A stretch of 64,000 nt of DNA from Motilibacter aurantiacus (lineage in GTDB: Bacteria; Actinomycetota; Actinomycetes; Motilibacterales; Motilibacteraceae). Made by a program: the position numbers and the translations under genes. Position 1 is the stretch's first letter. Every line of letters begins with the position of its first letter. This document shows positions 14,423-23,649 of this stretch, in pieces. The notes beneath the pieces were generated by a model. That model ran no database searches. It was not told the origin of the DNA and was given only the letters and a program-made list of their open reading frames with translations. The stretch lies in assembly GCF_011250645.1 (NCBI RefSeq), contig NZ_JAANNO010000001.1, positions 828,841-892,840 on the forward strand, written 5' to 3'.

Positions 14423-16597
14423 ATGACCCCGCTGCTGCGCAGCGCCGTCGCCACCCGGCGCGTCCTCGTGTTCGTCGTCCTCAGCGCCGTCGCCGGCCTC
14501 CTCGTCGGGGGGCTCGTCCTTCCCGTCGCGGGCGGCGTCGGCCTCCTGGCCCGGGCCAGCTCGGAGCAGTTCCAGGACCTGCCGAGCGACTTCGAGGAGA
14601 CGCCGCTCCCGCAGACGACGCGGATGCTGACGGCCGACGGCAAGCTGATCGCCCGGTTCTACGACCAGGACCGCAAGGTCGTGTCCCTGGACCAGGTCAG
14701 CAAGCGGATGAAGCAGGCACAGCTGGCCATCGAGGACTCCCGCTTCTACGAGCACGGCGGCGCGGACCTGCGCGGCCTGGCCCGCGCGGCGCTCAACAAC
14801 GCCAGCGGCGGCGGCACGCAGGGCGCCTCGACGCTGACCCAGCAGTACGTCAAGCTCGCGCTCGTCTACAAGGCGCGCCAGGAAGGCGACGAGGAGGCCG
14901 AGCGCGCCGCGACCGAGGAGACGGTGGGGCGCAAGCTGCGCGAGCTGCGCTACGCCGTCGCCCTCGAGGAGAAGTACTCCAAGGACGAGATCTTCGAGCG
15001 CTACCTCAACATCGCCTACTACGGCGCCGGCGCATACGGCATCGAGACCGCGGCCAACCGCTACTTCAGCAAGCCGGCGAGCAAGCTGACGCTCGAGGAG
15101 TCGGCGCTGCTGGCCGGCCTGGTGCAGCGGCCGAACGCCACCAGCCCGGACAAGAAGGAGAACCGCGACGCGGCGATCGAGCGGCGCAACGTCGTGCTCA
15201 ACCGCATGGCCGAGCTGGGGATGATCAGCCAGACCGCGGCAGCCCGGGCCAAGGCGAAGAAGCTCGTGCTCAAGGAGAGCAACCAGCGCCTCGACTGCGA
15301 GCAGGCCTCCAAGCCGTACCAGTTCTTCTGCGACTACGCGAAGAGCGTCTTCCTCAACGACAAGCGGTTCGGGTCGACCTACCAGGCCCGCTACAACCGG
15401 CTCTACGGCGGCGGCCTCACCATCCGCACGACGCTCGACAGCCGGATGCAGAACGCCGCCCTGGACGCGGTGCACGAGTGGGTCGACCGCGAGGACCCGG
15501 TGGCCGGCGTCGTCGCCATGGTCGAGCCCGGCACCGGCGACGTGAAGTCCATCGCCATCAGCAAGGACTACGGGCGCGGCCCCGGCCGGACCAAGGTCAA
15601 CCTCGCACTCGGCGCCCCGCTCGGCGCCTCGAAGGGCACCCTCGCCGGGTCGACCTTCAAGATCTTCGTGACCGCCGCGGCCCTGGAGAAGGGGTACGGC
15701 TTCTACCACTCGATCTACTCCCCGGCGCAGCTGCGATCCGTCCGCTCCATGGAGACGTGCGACGGCAGCGCGTACGACCCGGGCTGGCAGCCGAAGAACG
15801 AGTCCGCGTCCGAGAACGGCAGCTACACCCTCGAGCGCGCCCTCGAGGACTCGGTGAACACCTACTTCGTGCAGCTCGAGGAGCAGATCGGGCTGTGCGA
15901 GCCGGTCACCCTCGCCGAGAAGATGGGCGTGCTGCGCGCCGACACCGGCGAGAAGCTCCAGCAGGTGCAGTCCTTCACCCTGGGCACCAACAACGTCGCG
16001 CCGCTGAACATGGCCGCGGCCTACGCCACCTTCGGCGCCCGCGGCAAGTACTGCCCCGCGTGGCCGGTCTCGGACATCGACGACCCGAAGCGCCCCAACT
16101 TCGAGTACCCGCGGCCCGAGTGCAAGCAGGTCCTCGACGAGGAGGTCGCCGACGCGGTCAACTACCTGGCCGAGCGCGTCGTCGACTCCGGCACGGGCAC
16201 CGCGGCCAACATCTCCGGCCGCGACGTCGCCGGCAAGACCGGCACCACCAACGGCAAGCAGCAGGCGTGGTTCATGGGCTACACCCCCGAGATCGCCGCC
16301 GCGTCGGTCGTCTGGAACCCCTCGCCCCCGCGCGGCGGCTACAGCCTCACCGGCAAGACCATCGGCGGCCAGTACTACTACGACGTCTTCGGCGGGTCGC
16401 TGCCCGCGCCCATGTGGCAGGACGCCGTGGGCGCGGCGCTCGACGCGGTCGACGCCCCGTCGACGGACTTCGTCCGCCCGCAAGGCAAGTTCTTCTCCGG
16501 CGGCTCCTACAGCTCGAGCTACCGGCACCGGTCCGGCAACAGCTGGAGCTCCAGCGGCAACAGCTGGTCCGGCTCCGGCGACGACGAGGACGAGTGA
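14423..16597 (+). CDS. ponA2: Class A penicillin-binding protein (PonA2 type)
   Basis: The 724-residue bifunctional peptidoglycan synthase has one N-terminal membrane anchor (about residues 12-45), a GT51 glycosyltransferase domain with catalytic EDSRFYEHGG, and a transpeptidase domain with STFK (Ser410), SVN and KTGTT motifs, all intact. Position matches ponA2 (Rv3682). Unlike PonA2 of mycobacteria no C-terminal PASTA domain follows. Instead the protein ends in a Ser/Gly/Trp repeat and an acidic DDEDE tail. A Cys-containing insertion (YCPAWPVSD, PECKQ) lies before KTG. The ATG at 14423 is chosen over in-frame upstream codons because of TACCCT at leaderless spacing and because the upstream text is not protein-like. 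The stop overlaps the next gene. Confidence 0.92.
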   Translation: MTPLLRSAVATRRVLVFVVLSAVAGLLVGGLVLPVAGGVGLLARASSEQFQDLPSDFEETPLPQTTRMLTADGKLIARFYDQDRKVVSLDQVSKRMKQAQLAIEDSRFYEHGGADLRGLARAALNNASGGGTQGASTLTQQYVKLALVYKARQEGDEEAERAATEETVGRKLRELRYAVALEEKYSKDEIFERYLNIAYYGAGAYGIETAANRYFSKPASKLTLEESALLAGLVQRPNATSPDKKENRDAAIERRNVVLNRMAELGMISQTAAARAKAKKLVLKESNQRLDCEQASKPYQFFCDYAKSVFLNDKRFGSTYQARYNRLYGGGLTIRTTLDSRMQNAALDAVHEWVDREDPVAGVVAMVEPGTGDVKSIAISKDYGRGPGRTKVNLALGAPLGASKGTLAGSTFKIFVTAAALEKGYGFYHSIYSPAQLRSVRSMETCDGSAYDPGWQPKNESASENGSYTLERALEDSVNTYFVQLEEQIGLCEPVTLAEKMGVLRADTGEKLQQVQSFTLGTNNVAPLNMAAAYATFGARGKYCPAWPVSDIDDPKRPNFEYPRPECKQVLDEEVADAVNYLAERVVDSGTGTAANISGRDVAGKTGTTNGKQQAWFMGYTPEIAAASVVWNPSPPRGGYSLTGKTIGGQYYYDVFGGSLPAPMWQDAVGAALDAVDAPSTDFVRPQGKFFSGGSYSSSYRHRSGNSWSSSGNSWSGSGDDEDE

Positions 16598-17508
16598 GGG
16601 CCGGGCGCCTGCCGCTGGCCAGGACGACGGCGACGCTGGCCGCGCTCGGGGCGGCGGGGCTGGCGTACGGCGCGGGCTACGAGGCGCGCTCGTTCCGGCT
16701 GCGCCGGGTCGAGGTCCCCGTGCTCGCGCCCGGCGCGCGCCCGCTGCGGGTGCTGCACCTGTCCGACCTGCACGTCCTGCCCCGGCAGGGGCGCAAGATC
16801 GAGTGGGTACGCCGGCTCGCCGCCCTCGAGCCCGACCTGGTCGTCGACACCGGTGACAACCTCGCCGGCCTCGACTCCGTGCCGGCCGCGCTGGACGCCC
16901 TCGGCCCGCTGCTGGAGAAGCCCGGCGTCTTCGTGTTCGGGTCGAACGACTACATCGCGCCCCAGTTCCGCAACCCCTTCGTCTACCTGCGCGAGGGGGG
17001 AAGCACCGGGCCTGACGACAAGCCGCGGAACGGCGTGGCGCTGCCGTGGCAGGACCTGCGCGACGCGCTGGCCGATGCCGGCTGGGTCGACCTCGACAAC
17101 AGCCGCGCCCGGCTGGCCGTTGACGGGCGCGACCTCGAGCTGGTCGGCGTCGACGACCCGCACATCGGCCGCGACCGCTACGCGGACGTGGCCGGGCCCG
17201 CGGACCCCGCCGCCGATCTCACGCTGGGGGTCGCGCACGCGCCCTACCGCCGGGTCCTCGACGCGATGTCCGCGGACGGGGCGGGCCTGATCCTGGCCGG
17301 CCACACCCACGGCGGCCAGCTGCGCGTCCCGTTCTCCCCGGCCGCGCTGGTCACCAACTGCGACCTGCCCCGCTGGCAGGCCCGCGGCCTCTCCCGCTGG
17401 GGCGGCTCCTGGCTGCACGTCTCGGCAGGGCTGGGCAGCTCGCCCTACGTCCCCGTCCGCTTCGCCTGCCCGCCGGAGGCGACGCTGCTGACGCTGGTCC
17501 CGGCGTGA
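16594..17508 (+). CDS. Membrane-anchored calcineurin-like metallophosphoesterase (Rv3683-like)
   Basis: The 304-residue protein has one N-terminal hydrophobic segment (about 8-25) and the calcineurin-type metal motifs in order: LSDLHV, DTGDNL, GSNDY (in place of GNHD/E), then AHAP and GHTHGGQ. It is likely a membrane-tethered phosphoesterase; substrate is unknown, although some relatives hydrolyse UDP-sugar lipids or cyclic nucleotides. GTG 16594 overlaps the ponA2 stop by 4 bases, so it is coupled to the PBP, as in M. tuberculosis. It is followed by tRNA-Pro. Confidence 0.87.
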   Translation: MRAGRLPLARTTATLAALGAAGLAYGAGYEARSFRLRRVEVPVLAPGARPLRVLHLSDLHVLPRQGRKIEWVRRLAALEPDLVVDTGDNLAGLDSVPAALDALGPLLEKPGVFVFGSNDYIAPQFRNPFVYLREGGSTGPDDKPRNGVALPWQDLRDALADAGWVDLDNSRARLAVDGRDLELVGVDDPHIGRDRYADVAGPADPAADLTLGVAHAPYRRVLDAMSADGAGLILAGHTHGGQLRVPFSPAALVTNCDLPRWQARGLSRWGGSWLHVSAGLGSSPYVPVRFACPPEATLLTLVPA

Positions 17509-17558
17509 TCTGAGCCTCGAAGGGCGGATACGAGGGCGAGTCCGCGCTCCGCGTCCGC

Positions 17559-17564
17559 TATCCT
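17559..17564 (+). promoter_or_regulatory. -10 element of tRNA-Pro
   Basis: TATCCT lies 13 bases before the mature tRNA 5' end. The same hexamer at the same kind of spacing precedes tRNA-Ser at 33075-33080. Confidence 0.55.
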
Positions 17565-17577
17565 TTCCGAGTTCCAC

Positions 17578-17651
<74 letters not shown>

Positions 17652-17657
17652 CAGCAC

Positions 17658-17690
17658 GAGGGCCGTGTCCGCCAGCCGGGCACGGCCCTC
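17658..17690 (+). terminator. Hairpin terminator after tRNA-Pro
   Basis: GAGGGCCGTG (17658-17667) and CACGGCCCTC (17681-17690) form a perfect 10-bp stem with a 13-base loop. The T tract after it is weak, as usual in high-GC genomes. Confidence 0.7.
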
Positions 17691-17744
17691 GGCGTCTTCC
17701 CGGCCTCTGGCCGGGGGGCGGCGTCGCAGCGGCGTCCCCGCAGC

Positions 17745-19043
17745 TCACACGTGCTCGCGCGCGACCTGCTCGTCCGACGGTGTGCCCCGTGTCCACCACC
17801 GCGCACGGCGAAGCCGCAGCGCGTCCAGGTGGCTGACGGCCGGCGTCGCCGTCACGCCGTGCAGCATCACCGAGAACGCGACGGTGAAGCCGACGACGGC
17901 CCACAGCTCGCGCGCCGGGAACGCGGCCGACTCCAGCGCGTAGGCCAGGTAGTACAGCGAGCCGATCCCGCGTACGCCGAAGACACCGACGACGACGCGC
18001 TCGCGCCGGCCGGCCGGGCTGCCGACCAGCGACAGCGTGCCGACGAGCGGGCGCACGACCAGGACCAGCAGAACCCCGACCAGCGCGAGCTGCCAGGTCA
18101 GCGCGCCGAGCAGCCCGTCGGCGAAGGCGACACCGAGCAGCAGGAGGAGCCAGGCGGTGAGCAGCCGCTCGACCTGCTCGACGAAGCCGTGCATCACCCC
18201 GTGGTAGCCGTGGGACCGCTCGGCGGCGCGGATGGAGCAGGCCGCGACGAACACGGCGATGAAGCCGTAGCCGTGGCAGAGCTCCGTGACGCCGTAGGCG
18301 AGGAAGGTCACCGCAAGCGCCACGAACCCGTCGGCGTGCTCGGAGAGCCGGAGCGCGTTGGCCCGGGCGCGGAAGAATGCACGGCCGAGCAGCCGGCCCA
18401 CTACGAGCCCGCCCACGACCCCGACGACGACCCGTACCAGCAGGTCCTCGACGGCCCAGCCCCCGACCCGGTCGGCGACCGCGCCGTGACCGGCCAGGGC
18501 GATCGCGAGCATGACGAACGGGAAGGCCAGCCCGTCGTTGAGCCCCGCCTCGCTCGTCAGGGCGAACCTGACCTCGTCCTCGCTCTCCTCGGCGTCGGTG
18601 GGCTCGCCAACCTGCACGTCGCCGGCGAGCACCGGGTCGGTCGGCGACAGCACCGCGCCGAGCAGCAGCGCGGACGCGGCAGGCAGGCCGGCGACGGCCC
18701 ACCCGAGCCAGGCGACCAGGGCGATCGTCACGGGCATCGCGATGAGCAGGAGCCGCCAGGTGGTCGCCCAGCGCCGCCACGCGAAGGGCCGGTCGAGCGC
18801 CAGGCCAGCGCCCATCAGGGAGACGATGACCACGACCTCGGCGGCGTGCTCGACGAAGGGGCCGTGTTCGACCGGGTCGAGCTCGGGCAGGCCGACGGGG
18901 AGCAGGCCGACGACGACGCCCGCCGCGAGGAAGGCCAGCGGCAGGCTGAAGGGCCGCTGCTCAAGCACGCGCGGGAGCGCCGCGGCCAGCAGGGCGCCTG
19001 CGCCGGCGAGGGCGAAGATGAGATCGGGTACGTCCACCGGCAC
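17745..19043 (-). CDS. CPA1-family Na+(K+)/H+ antiporter (NhaP-like)
   Basis: The 432-residue integral membrane protein has about 12-13 hydrophobic helices. The core contains LLLGAVLSPTDPVLAGDVQ and SEAGLNDGLAFPFVM, the DP and ND ion-site motifs of NhaP/NHE antiporters, and later GVRGIGSLYYLAYAL, which contains the conserved RGIGS. It should exchange monovalent cations for protons. A short acidic loop (TDAEESEDE) follows the first ion-site motif. The start could be GTG 19043 or GTG 19037; CAGGCT lies 8 bases before the latter, suggesting a leaderless start. It diverges from the S9 peptidase gene. Confidence 0.87.
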   Translation of the reverse strand: MPVDVPDLIFALAGAGALLAAALPRVLEQRPFSLPLAFLAAGVVVGLLPVGLPELDPVEHGPFVEHAAEVVVIVSLMGAGLALDRPFAWRRWATTWRLLLIAMPVTIALVAWLGWAVAGLPAASALLLGAVLSPTDPVLAGDVQVGEPTDAEESEDEVRFALTSEAGLNDGLAFPFVMLAIALAGHGAVADRVGGWAVEDLLVRVVVGVVGGLVVGRLLGRAFFRARANALRLSEHADGFVALAVTFLAYGVTELCHGYGFIAVFVAACSIRAAERSHGYHGVMHGFVEQVERLLTAWLLLLLGVAFADGLLGALTWQLALVGVLLVLVVRPLVGTLSLVGSPAGRRERVVVGVFGVRGIGSLYYLAYALESAAFPARELWAVVGFTVAFSVMLHGVTATPAVSHLDALRLRRARWWTRGTPSDEQVAREHV

Positions 19044-19139
19044 CGAGCCTGCCCACCCGGGGCCGCGGCTAGGCCTCCCGGGCCCCGGCCGTGGGGCCGG
19101 ACCGCGCGGAGCCGCCCGCGCATGGTCTGATGCTCTGCC

Positions 19140-20948
19140 ATGGACGAGCAGACCACGGGGGCGGTCGCGGACTGGGAGCTCCGGTTCCGGGCCGCCCGTG
19201 TCTCCCTGCCGGAGTGGGCGCAGGACGCCCCGCACCGGTGCCTCTACGTCTCGAACGCCACCGGCACGTACGAGCTGTACGCCTGGGACCGGGCGGCCGG
19301 CACCCACCGGCAGGTGACGTCGCGGCCGAACGGCACGAGCGACGGGGCGCTGACGCCCGAGGGCGAGACCATCTGGTGGTTCGACGACACCGACGGCGAC
19401 GAGTACGGCGTCTGGCGGGTGCAGCCGTTCGGCGGCCCACCGCGGGACGGCGCACCCGACCCGGAGGCCGCGCCCGGCCTGGCCGCGGCGTACTCGGCCG
19501 GGCTGGCCCTGGGGCGCGGCGGGCTGGCGGTCGTCGGCCGCGCGGACGACGACTACGGCACCGAGGTGTCCGTCGTCGCGCCGGGCAAGGAGCCGCGCCG
19601 TCTCTACGCGCACGCCGAGAGCGCGACGGTGGGTGACCTGTCCGAGGACGGGGCCTGGGTCGTGCTGGCCCACTCCGAGCACGGGGACTCGCGCCACCCG
19701 GCCCTGCGCGTGCTCCGGGTCGCCGACGCGGCGACGGTCGCCGAGCTGTCCGACGCGCCGGGCAAGGGGCTGCACCCGCTCGGCTTCGCGCCCGTCGACG
19801 GCGACCCCCGGCTGCTCGTGGCGCACGAGCGCCGCGGTCGCTCGGAGCTGCTGTTGTGGGACGTGGCGAGCGGCGCGGTCGACGAGCTCGACCTCGGCCT
19901 GCCCGGCGAGGTGGGCGCGGAGTGGTTCCCCGGCGCCGCGGCGCTGCTCGTCGAGCACGAGCACGCGGCGCGCAGCGAGCTCTACCGGTTCGACCTCGCC
20001 GAGCGGTCGCTGACCCGGCTGGAGACCCCGCACGGCGTGGTGGGCGCCGCGACCGCCCGCCCCGACGGCGTCGAGCTGTCCTGGTCGTCCTCGGCCGAGC
20101 CCTCCGTCGTGCGCGACCTCGCCGGCCGCACGGTGCTCGCCCCGGCCGGCCCGCGGCCGCCGCGCTCGGTCCCCGTGCAGGACGTCTGGGTCGACGGGCC
20201 CGGCGGCCGGATCCACGCCCTCGTCTCGCTGCCGGCCGGCCCTGCGCCGCACCCGGCCGTCTTCCTGGTCCACGGCGGCCCGGCCTGGCAGGACTTCGAC
20301 TCCTTCGCCGCCGATGTCGCTGCGTACGTCGACTGCGGGCTCGCCGTGGTGCGGGTCAACTACCGGGGGTCGACCGGCTACGGCTCGGCCTGGCGGGATG
20401 CGATCGAGCACCGGGTCGGGGTGACCGAGCTCGAGGACCTCGCCGCGGTCCACCACGAGGCCGTCTCCCGCGGGCTGGTCGACCCCGGCCGGGTGGTGCT
20501 GTCCGGTGGGTCCTGGGGCGGCTTCCTGACCCTGCTCGGGCTGGGCCGACAGCCGCAGCTGTGGTCGCTGGGCGTCGCGGCCGTGCCGGTGGCCGACTAC
20601 GTCGCGGCCTACGCCGACGAGATGGAGCCGCTCAAGGCGTACGACCGCTCGCTGTTCGGCGGCTCGCCGGAGGAGGTGCCGGAGCGCTACCGGGAGTCCT
20701 CGCCGATCACGTACGTCGACGACGTGCGCGCGCCGGTGCTCGTCATCGCCGGCGAGAACGACCCGCGCTGCCCGATCCGGCAGGTGGAGAACTACCTGCA
20801 GCGGCTGCGCGGGCGGGAGGCGCCGCACGAGGTCTACCGCTACGACGCCGGTCACGGATCGCTCGTCGTCGAGGAGCGCGTGCGCCAGATGCGGGTCGAG
20901 CTCGACTTCCTCGCCCGGCACGTCCCCGGCGTCCGGGCGCCGGGGTGA
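19140..20948 (+). CDS. S9-family serine peptidase (acyl-aminoacyl peptidase-like)
   Basis: The 602-residue protein has an N-terminal beta-propeller (about 30-340) and a C-terminal alpha/beta-hydrolase domain with nucleophile elbow SGGSWGG (Ser458), Asp541 in GENDPRCP and His572 in DAGHG. The catalytic triad and the HGGP oxyanion motif (VHGGPAWQDFD) are complete. No signal peptide is seen, so it should act in the cytosol on short or N-blocked peptides. ATG 19140 is the first plausible start. It ends 45 bases before the GGDEF-EAL gene. Confidence 0.88.
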   Translation: MDEQTTGAVADWELRFRAARVSLPEWAQDAPHRCLYVSNATGTYELYAWDRAAGTHRQVTSRPNGTSDGALTPEGETIWWFDDTDGDEYGVWRVQPFGGPPRDGAPDPEAAPGLAAAYSAGLALGRGGLAVVGRADDDYGTEVSVVAPGKEPRRLYAHAESATVGDLSEDGAWVVLAHSEHGDSRHPALRVLRVADAATVAELSDAPGKGLHPLGFAPVDGDPRLLVAHERRGRSELLLWDVASGAVDELDLGLPGEVGAEWFPGAAALLVEHEHAARSELYRFDLAERSLTRLETPHGVVGAATARPDGVELSWSSSAEPSVVRDLAGRTVLAPAGPRPPRSVPVQDVWVDGPGGRIHALVSLPAGPAPHPAVFLVHGGPAWQDFDSFAADVAAYVDCGLAVVRVNYRGSTGYGSAWRDAIEHRVGVTELEDLAAVHHEAVSRGLVDPGRVVLSGGSWGGFLTLLGLGRQPQLWSLGVAAVPVADYVAAYADEMEPLKAYDRSLFGGSPEEVPERYRESSPITYVDDVRAPVLVIAGENDPRCPIRQVENYLQRLRGREAPHEVYRYDAGHGSLVVEERVRQMRVELDFLARHVPGVRAPG

Positions 20949-20993
20949 CACCTGCGCTGGCCCGATCGGGTCAGGAGTTCTACACAAGGCCGG

Positions 20994-23228
20994 GTGAAGC
21001 CTGCGCTGCTGGGCAGACCGTTTGCTGTGGGGGACGGTCCGCCCGACCGGATAGCGGCGGCGCTCGACGCGACGAGCGACGCCATTCTCTTCGTCGATCA
21101 CAGCTGGGTCGTGCAGTACGTGAACAGCGCGGTGAGCGCGGTGCTGCGCCGCCCCGCGTCGGAGCTGCTGGGCAGGCGGCTGTGGGACGAGTACCCCGAC
21201 GCGGTGGGGACCCGCTTCTGGGAGGCGTACCACCGGGCGATGGACACCGGCATCCCCACCACGGTCGAGGAGTACTACAAGCCGCTCGACGCCTGGATCG
21301 AGGTCCGCTCCTTCCCCGGCCCCGAGGGCCTGACCTTCTTCCTCCGTGACGTGACCGGCCGTCACCGGGCCTTCGCCCTGCTCGCCGGGCAGACCGCGGC
21401 GCTGCAGGGCATCGTGGCGGGGGTCGACGTCTTGCGGACCTTCGAGGAGGTGACCCGGCTGGCCGAGGAGACCCTGCCCGGCTCGGTGGCCGCGGTGTTC
21501 GTGCTCGGCCCTGCCGGTGATCTCCTCGAGCTCGCGGCCGGGCCCCGGCTCCCGCCGCCGCTCGCCGATGCGGCCCGCCGCCTGGCGGTCGGGCCTGCCG
21601 GTGGGGCGGTCGGCAGCGCGGCCGAGCGCGCCGAGCTCGTGGTGGGGGACGCCGCGGGCACCTGGCCTGCGGACGCCGGGCTCGCCGTCCGGGCCGGTCA
21701 CGGCGTCCTGGCGTCGTGGTGCCATCCGCTGCACGGGCGCGAAGGCCGGGTGGTCGGCGTCCTCGGCTGCTTCCTCGACCGCCCCGGCGGCCCCGACGAG
21801 GTCGAGCAGGCCCGGCTCCGGCTCATCGCGGAGCTGGCGGCGCTGGCCCTCGAGCGCAGCCGGCTGGACCAGGAGATCCGGACCCAGGCCCTGCACGACC
21901 CGCTGACCGGCCTGCCGAACCGCGCGCTGCTCATCGACCGGCTGGAACAGGCGCTCACGTCTGCCCGGCGCGACCGCTGCGGCGTGGCCCTGCTCTTCTG
22001 CGACGTCGACCGGCTCAAGCCGATCAACGACTCGCTCGGGCATGCCGCGGGCGACGAGCTGCTCCGGGCCCTGGCCGAGCGCCTGCAGGCCACGGCCCGC
22101 TCGGCGGACACCGTCGCCCGGCTCGGCGGTGACGAGTTCGTCGTGCTGTGCGGGGCTCTGGGTCAGGAGCTCGAGGCGGTGGCGATCGCCGACCGGCTGC
22201 TCGCGGCGGTGACCCAGCCCCTCGCGCTGCTCGGGCAGGAGATCCGGCCGTCGGTGAGCATCGGGGTCGCCTTCAGCGAGCCCGGCCGCCACCAGCTCCC
22301 GCCCTCGACGGCCGCCGCCCTGCTCCTGCGCGACGCCGACGACGCGATGTACCGGTCGAAGGCGGACGGCGGCGAGCGCATCAACGTCTTCGCCGAGCCG
22401 ATGCGGGCGGAGGCCGAGCGGCGGTGGGAGCTCGAGCGCGGGCTTCGCGATGCCCTGCGGCGCGGGGAGGGGCTCTCGGTGGCGTACCAGCCGCAGGTGG
22501 ACCTGCGCACCGGCCGGGTCGTCGGGGTGGAGGCCCTCGCCCGCTGGACCACCGATCGGGGGACGATCGTCCCGCCCGGCGAGTTCATCCCCGTCGCCGA
22601 GGGAACGGGGCTCATCAGCGACATCGGCGCGCGGGTGCTCCACGAGTCCTGCGCCGCGCTGGCTGCGCTGCCGTCGGCGCTCGGCCGCCCGCGCCTCTCG
22701 GTCAACCTCTCGGCCCGCCAACTGCTCGACGCCGGGCTCCCGGCCCTCGTGCAGTCGGCGCTCGCCGGCGCCGGGCTGCCGGGGGACCGGCTCTGCCTGG
22801 AGATCACCGAGACCGTGCTGATGGAGGACGCGCCCGGCCTGCTGGAGACGCTGGGCCGGCTGCGCGACCAGGGCGTGGCCATCTCGATCGACGACCTGGG
22901 CACCGGCTACTCCAGCCTCGTCTACCTCAAGCGGCTGCCCGTCACCGAGCTGAAGGTGGACACCTCCTTCGTGTCCGGCCTGGGCCGCAACGCCGACGAC
23001 GAGGCGATCGTCGGCGCGGTCGTCCAGCTGGCCGCAGCCCTCGGCCTTGACGTCGTCGCGGAGGGCGTCGAGACCCGCGCGCAGCTGGACAAGCTCGTCG
23101 AGCTCGACTGCGCGACGGCACAGGGGTTCTTCTTCACTCCCGCCCTGGAGGCCGGGCGGCTGCAGGCCTACCTGCAGGACGCGCTCGCTCGCGGTGCCAC
23201 CCCCACCACCGACCCCGCCGGGCGCTGA
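20994..23228 (+). CDS. PAS-GAF-GGDEF-EAL protein (c-di-GMP turnover)
   Basis: The 744-residue protein contains a PAS domain (about 15-125), a GAF-like domain (about 140-290), a GGDEF domain with intact GGDEF at 378-382 and an RxxD I-site (RSAD) five residues before it, and an EAL domain with intact EAL at 513-515 plus the NLSARQL, EITET, DDLGTGYSSL and EGVET motifs. Both diguanylate cyclase and phosphodiesterase activities look possible. No membrane helix is seen, so it is cytosolic, with sensing via PAS/GAF. The start is GTG 20994. It may share a transcript with the S9 peptidase. The window also encodes RsiG, a c-di-GMP effector, about 18 kb away. Confidence 0.92.
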   Translation: MKPALLGRPFAVGDGPPDRIAAALDATSDAILFVDHSWVVQYVNSAVSAVLRRPASELLGRRLWDEYPDAVGTRFWEAYHRAMDTGIPTTVEEYYKPLDAWIEVRSFPGPEGLTFFLRDVTGRHRAFALLAGQTAALQGIVAGVDVLRTFEEVTRLAEETLPGSVAAVFVLGPAGDLLELAAGPRLPPPLADAARRLAVGPAGGAVGSAAERAELVVGDAAGTWPADAGLAVRAGHGVLASWCHPLHGREGRVVGVLGCFLDRPGGPDEVEQARLRLIAELAALALERSRLDQEIRTQALHDPLTGLPNRALLIDRLEQALTSARRDRCGVALLFCDVDRLKPINDSLGHAAGDELLRALAERLQATARSADTVARLGGDEFVVLCGALGQELEAVAIADRLLAAVTQPLALLGQEIRPSVSIGVAFSEPGRHQLPPSTAAALLLRDADDAMYRSKADGGERINVFAEPMRAEAERRWELERGLRDALRRGEGLSVAYQPQVDLRTGRVVGVEALARWTTDRGTIVPPGEFIPVAEGTGLISDIGARVLHESCAALAALPSALGRPRLSVNLSARQLLDAGLPALVQSALAGAGLPGDRLCLEITETVLMEDAPGLLETLGRLRDQGVAISIDDLGTGYSSLVYLKRLPVTELKVDTSFVSGLGRNADDEAIVGAVVQLAAALGLDVVAEGVETRAQLDKLVELDCATAQGFFFTPALEAGRLQAYLQDALARGATPTTDPAGR

Positions 23229-23296
23229 TCCCGCAGCCGGCCGAGCCGCTCACAGCCCGCTGGCCGCCCACCGACCGCGGGAGGCAGGATGGTCAC

Positions 23297-23611
23297 ATGG
23301 CCCGCCGCGACGACCCCGACGACATCGACGCCCTGCTCGCCGAGGTCGACCGCACGCTCGGCGACGCGCCGAGTGGCGGCGCTCCGCGCGCGGGCAAGGG
23401 CGCGAGCCCGGTCCCGAGCGGTCGCTCCCCCGAGCCGCGTGCGCGCGGCAGTCTCCCCGACCGTGCCCGCACCGCTGCGCTGAGCGCAGCGGCCGGCGCG
23501 GCCGTCGTGTTCGCGCTCTTCGCGTTCCTGCCGTTCCTCGGGGCCTGGTCGGGCGCGGCCGGCGCCTTCCTCGCGACGTTCGTCGCGGTGTTCCTGCTCC
23601 GGCGGCGCTGA
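23297..23611 (+). CDS. Small membrane protein of unknown function
   Basis: The 104-residue protein has an acidic, charged N terminus (ARRDDPDDIDALLAEVDRTLGD), a Gly/Ser/Pro-rich basic middle, and two adjacent hydrophobic segments (about 60-100) ending in a basic RRR. GGGAGGCAGGA precedes the ATG at good spacing. I do not recognise a family. The topology suggests a hairpin membrane protein with the charged part inside. It lies between the GGDEF-EAL gene and the convergent Imm1-like gene. Confidence 0.6.
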   Translation: MARRDDPDDIDALLAEVDRTLGDAPSGGAPRAGKGASPVPSGRSPEPRARGSLPDRARTAALSAAAGAAVVFALFAFLPFLGAWSGAAGAFLATFVAVFLLRRR

Positions 23612-23649
23612 GCCGCAGCCGCCGGAGGACCGTGGCGCCCGGACGGGGG

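Noticed and set aside
17745..22721. Very long minus-strand open frame (over 1,600 codons)
   Set aside because: Only the part from 17745 to 19043 is a real antiporter. The rest is antisense to the S9 peptidase and GGDEF-EAL genes and reads as low-complexity text typical of high-GC shadow frames.
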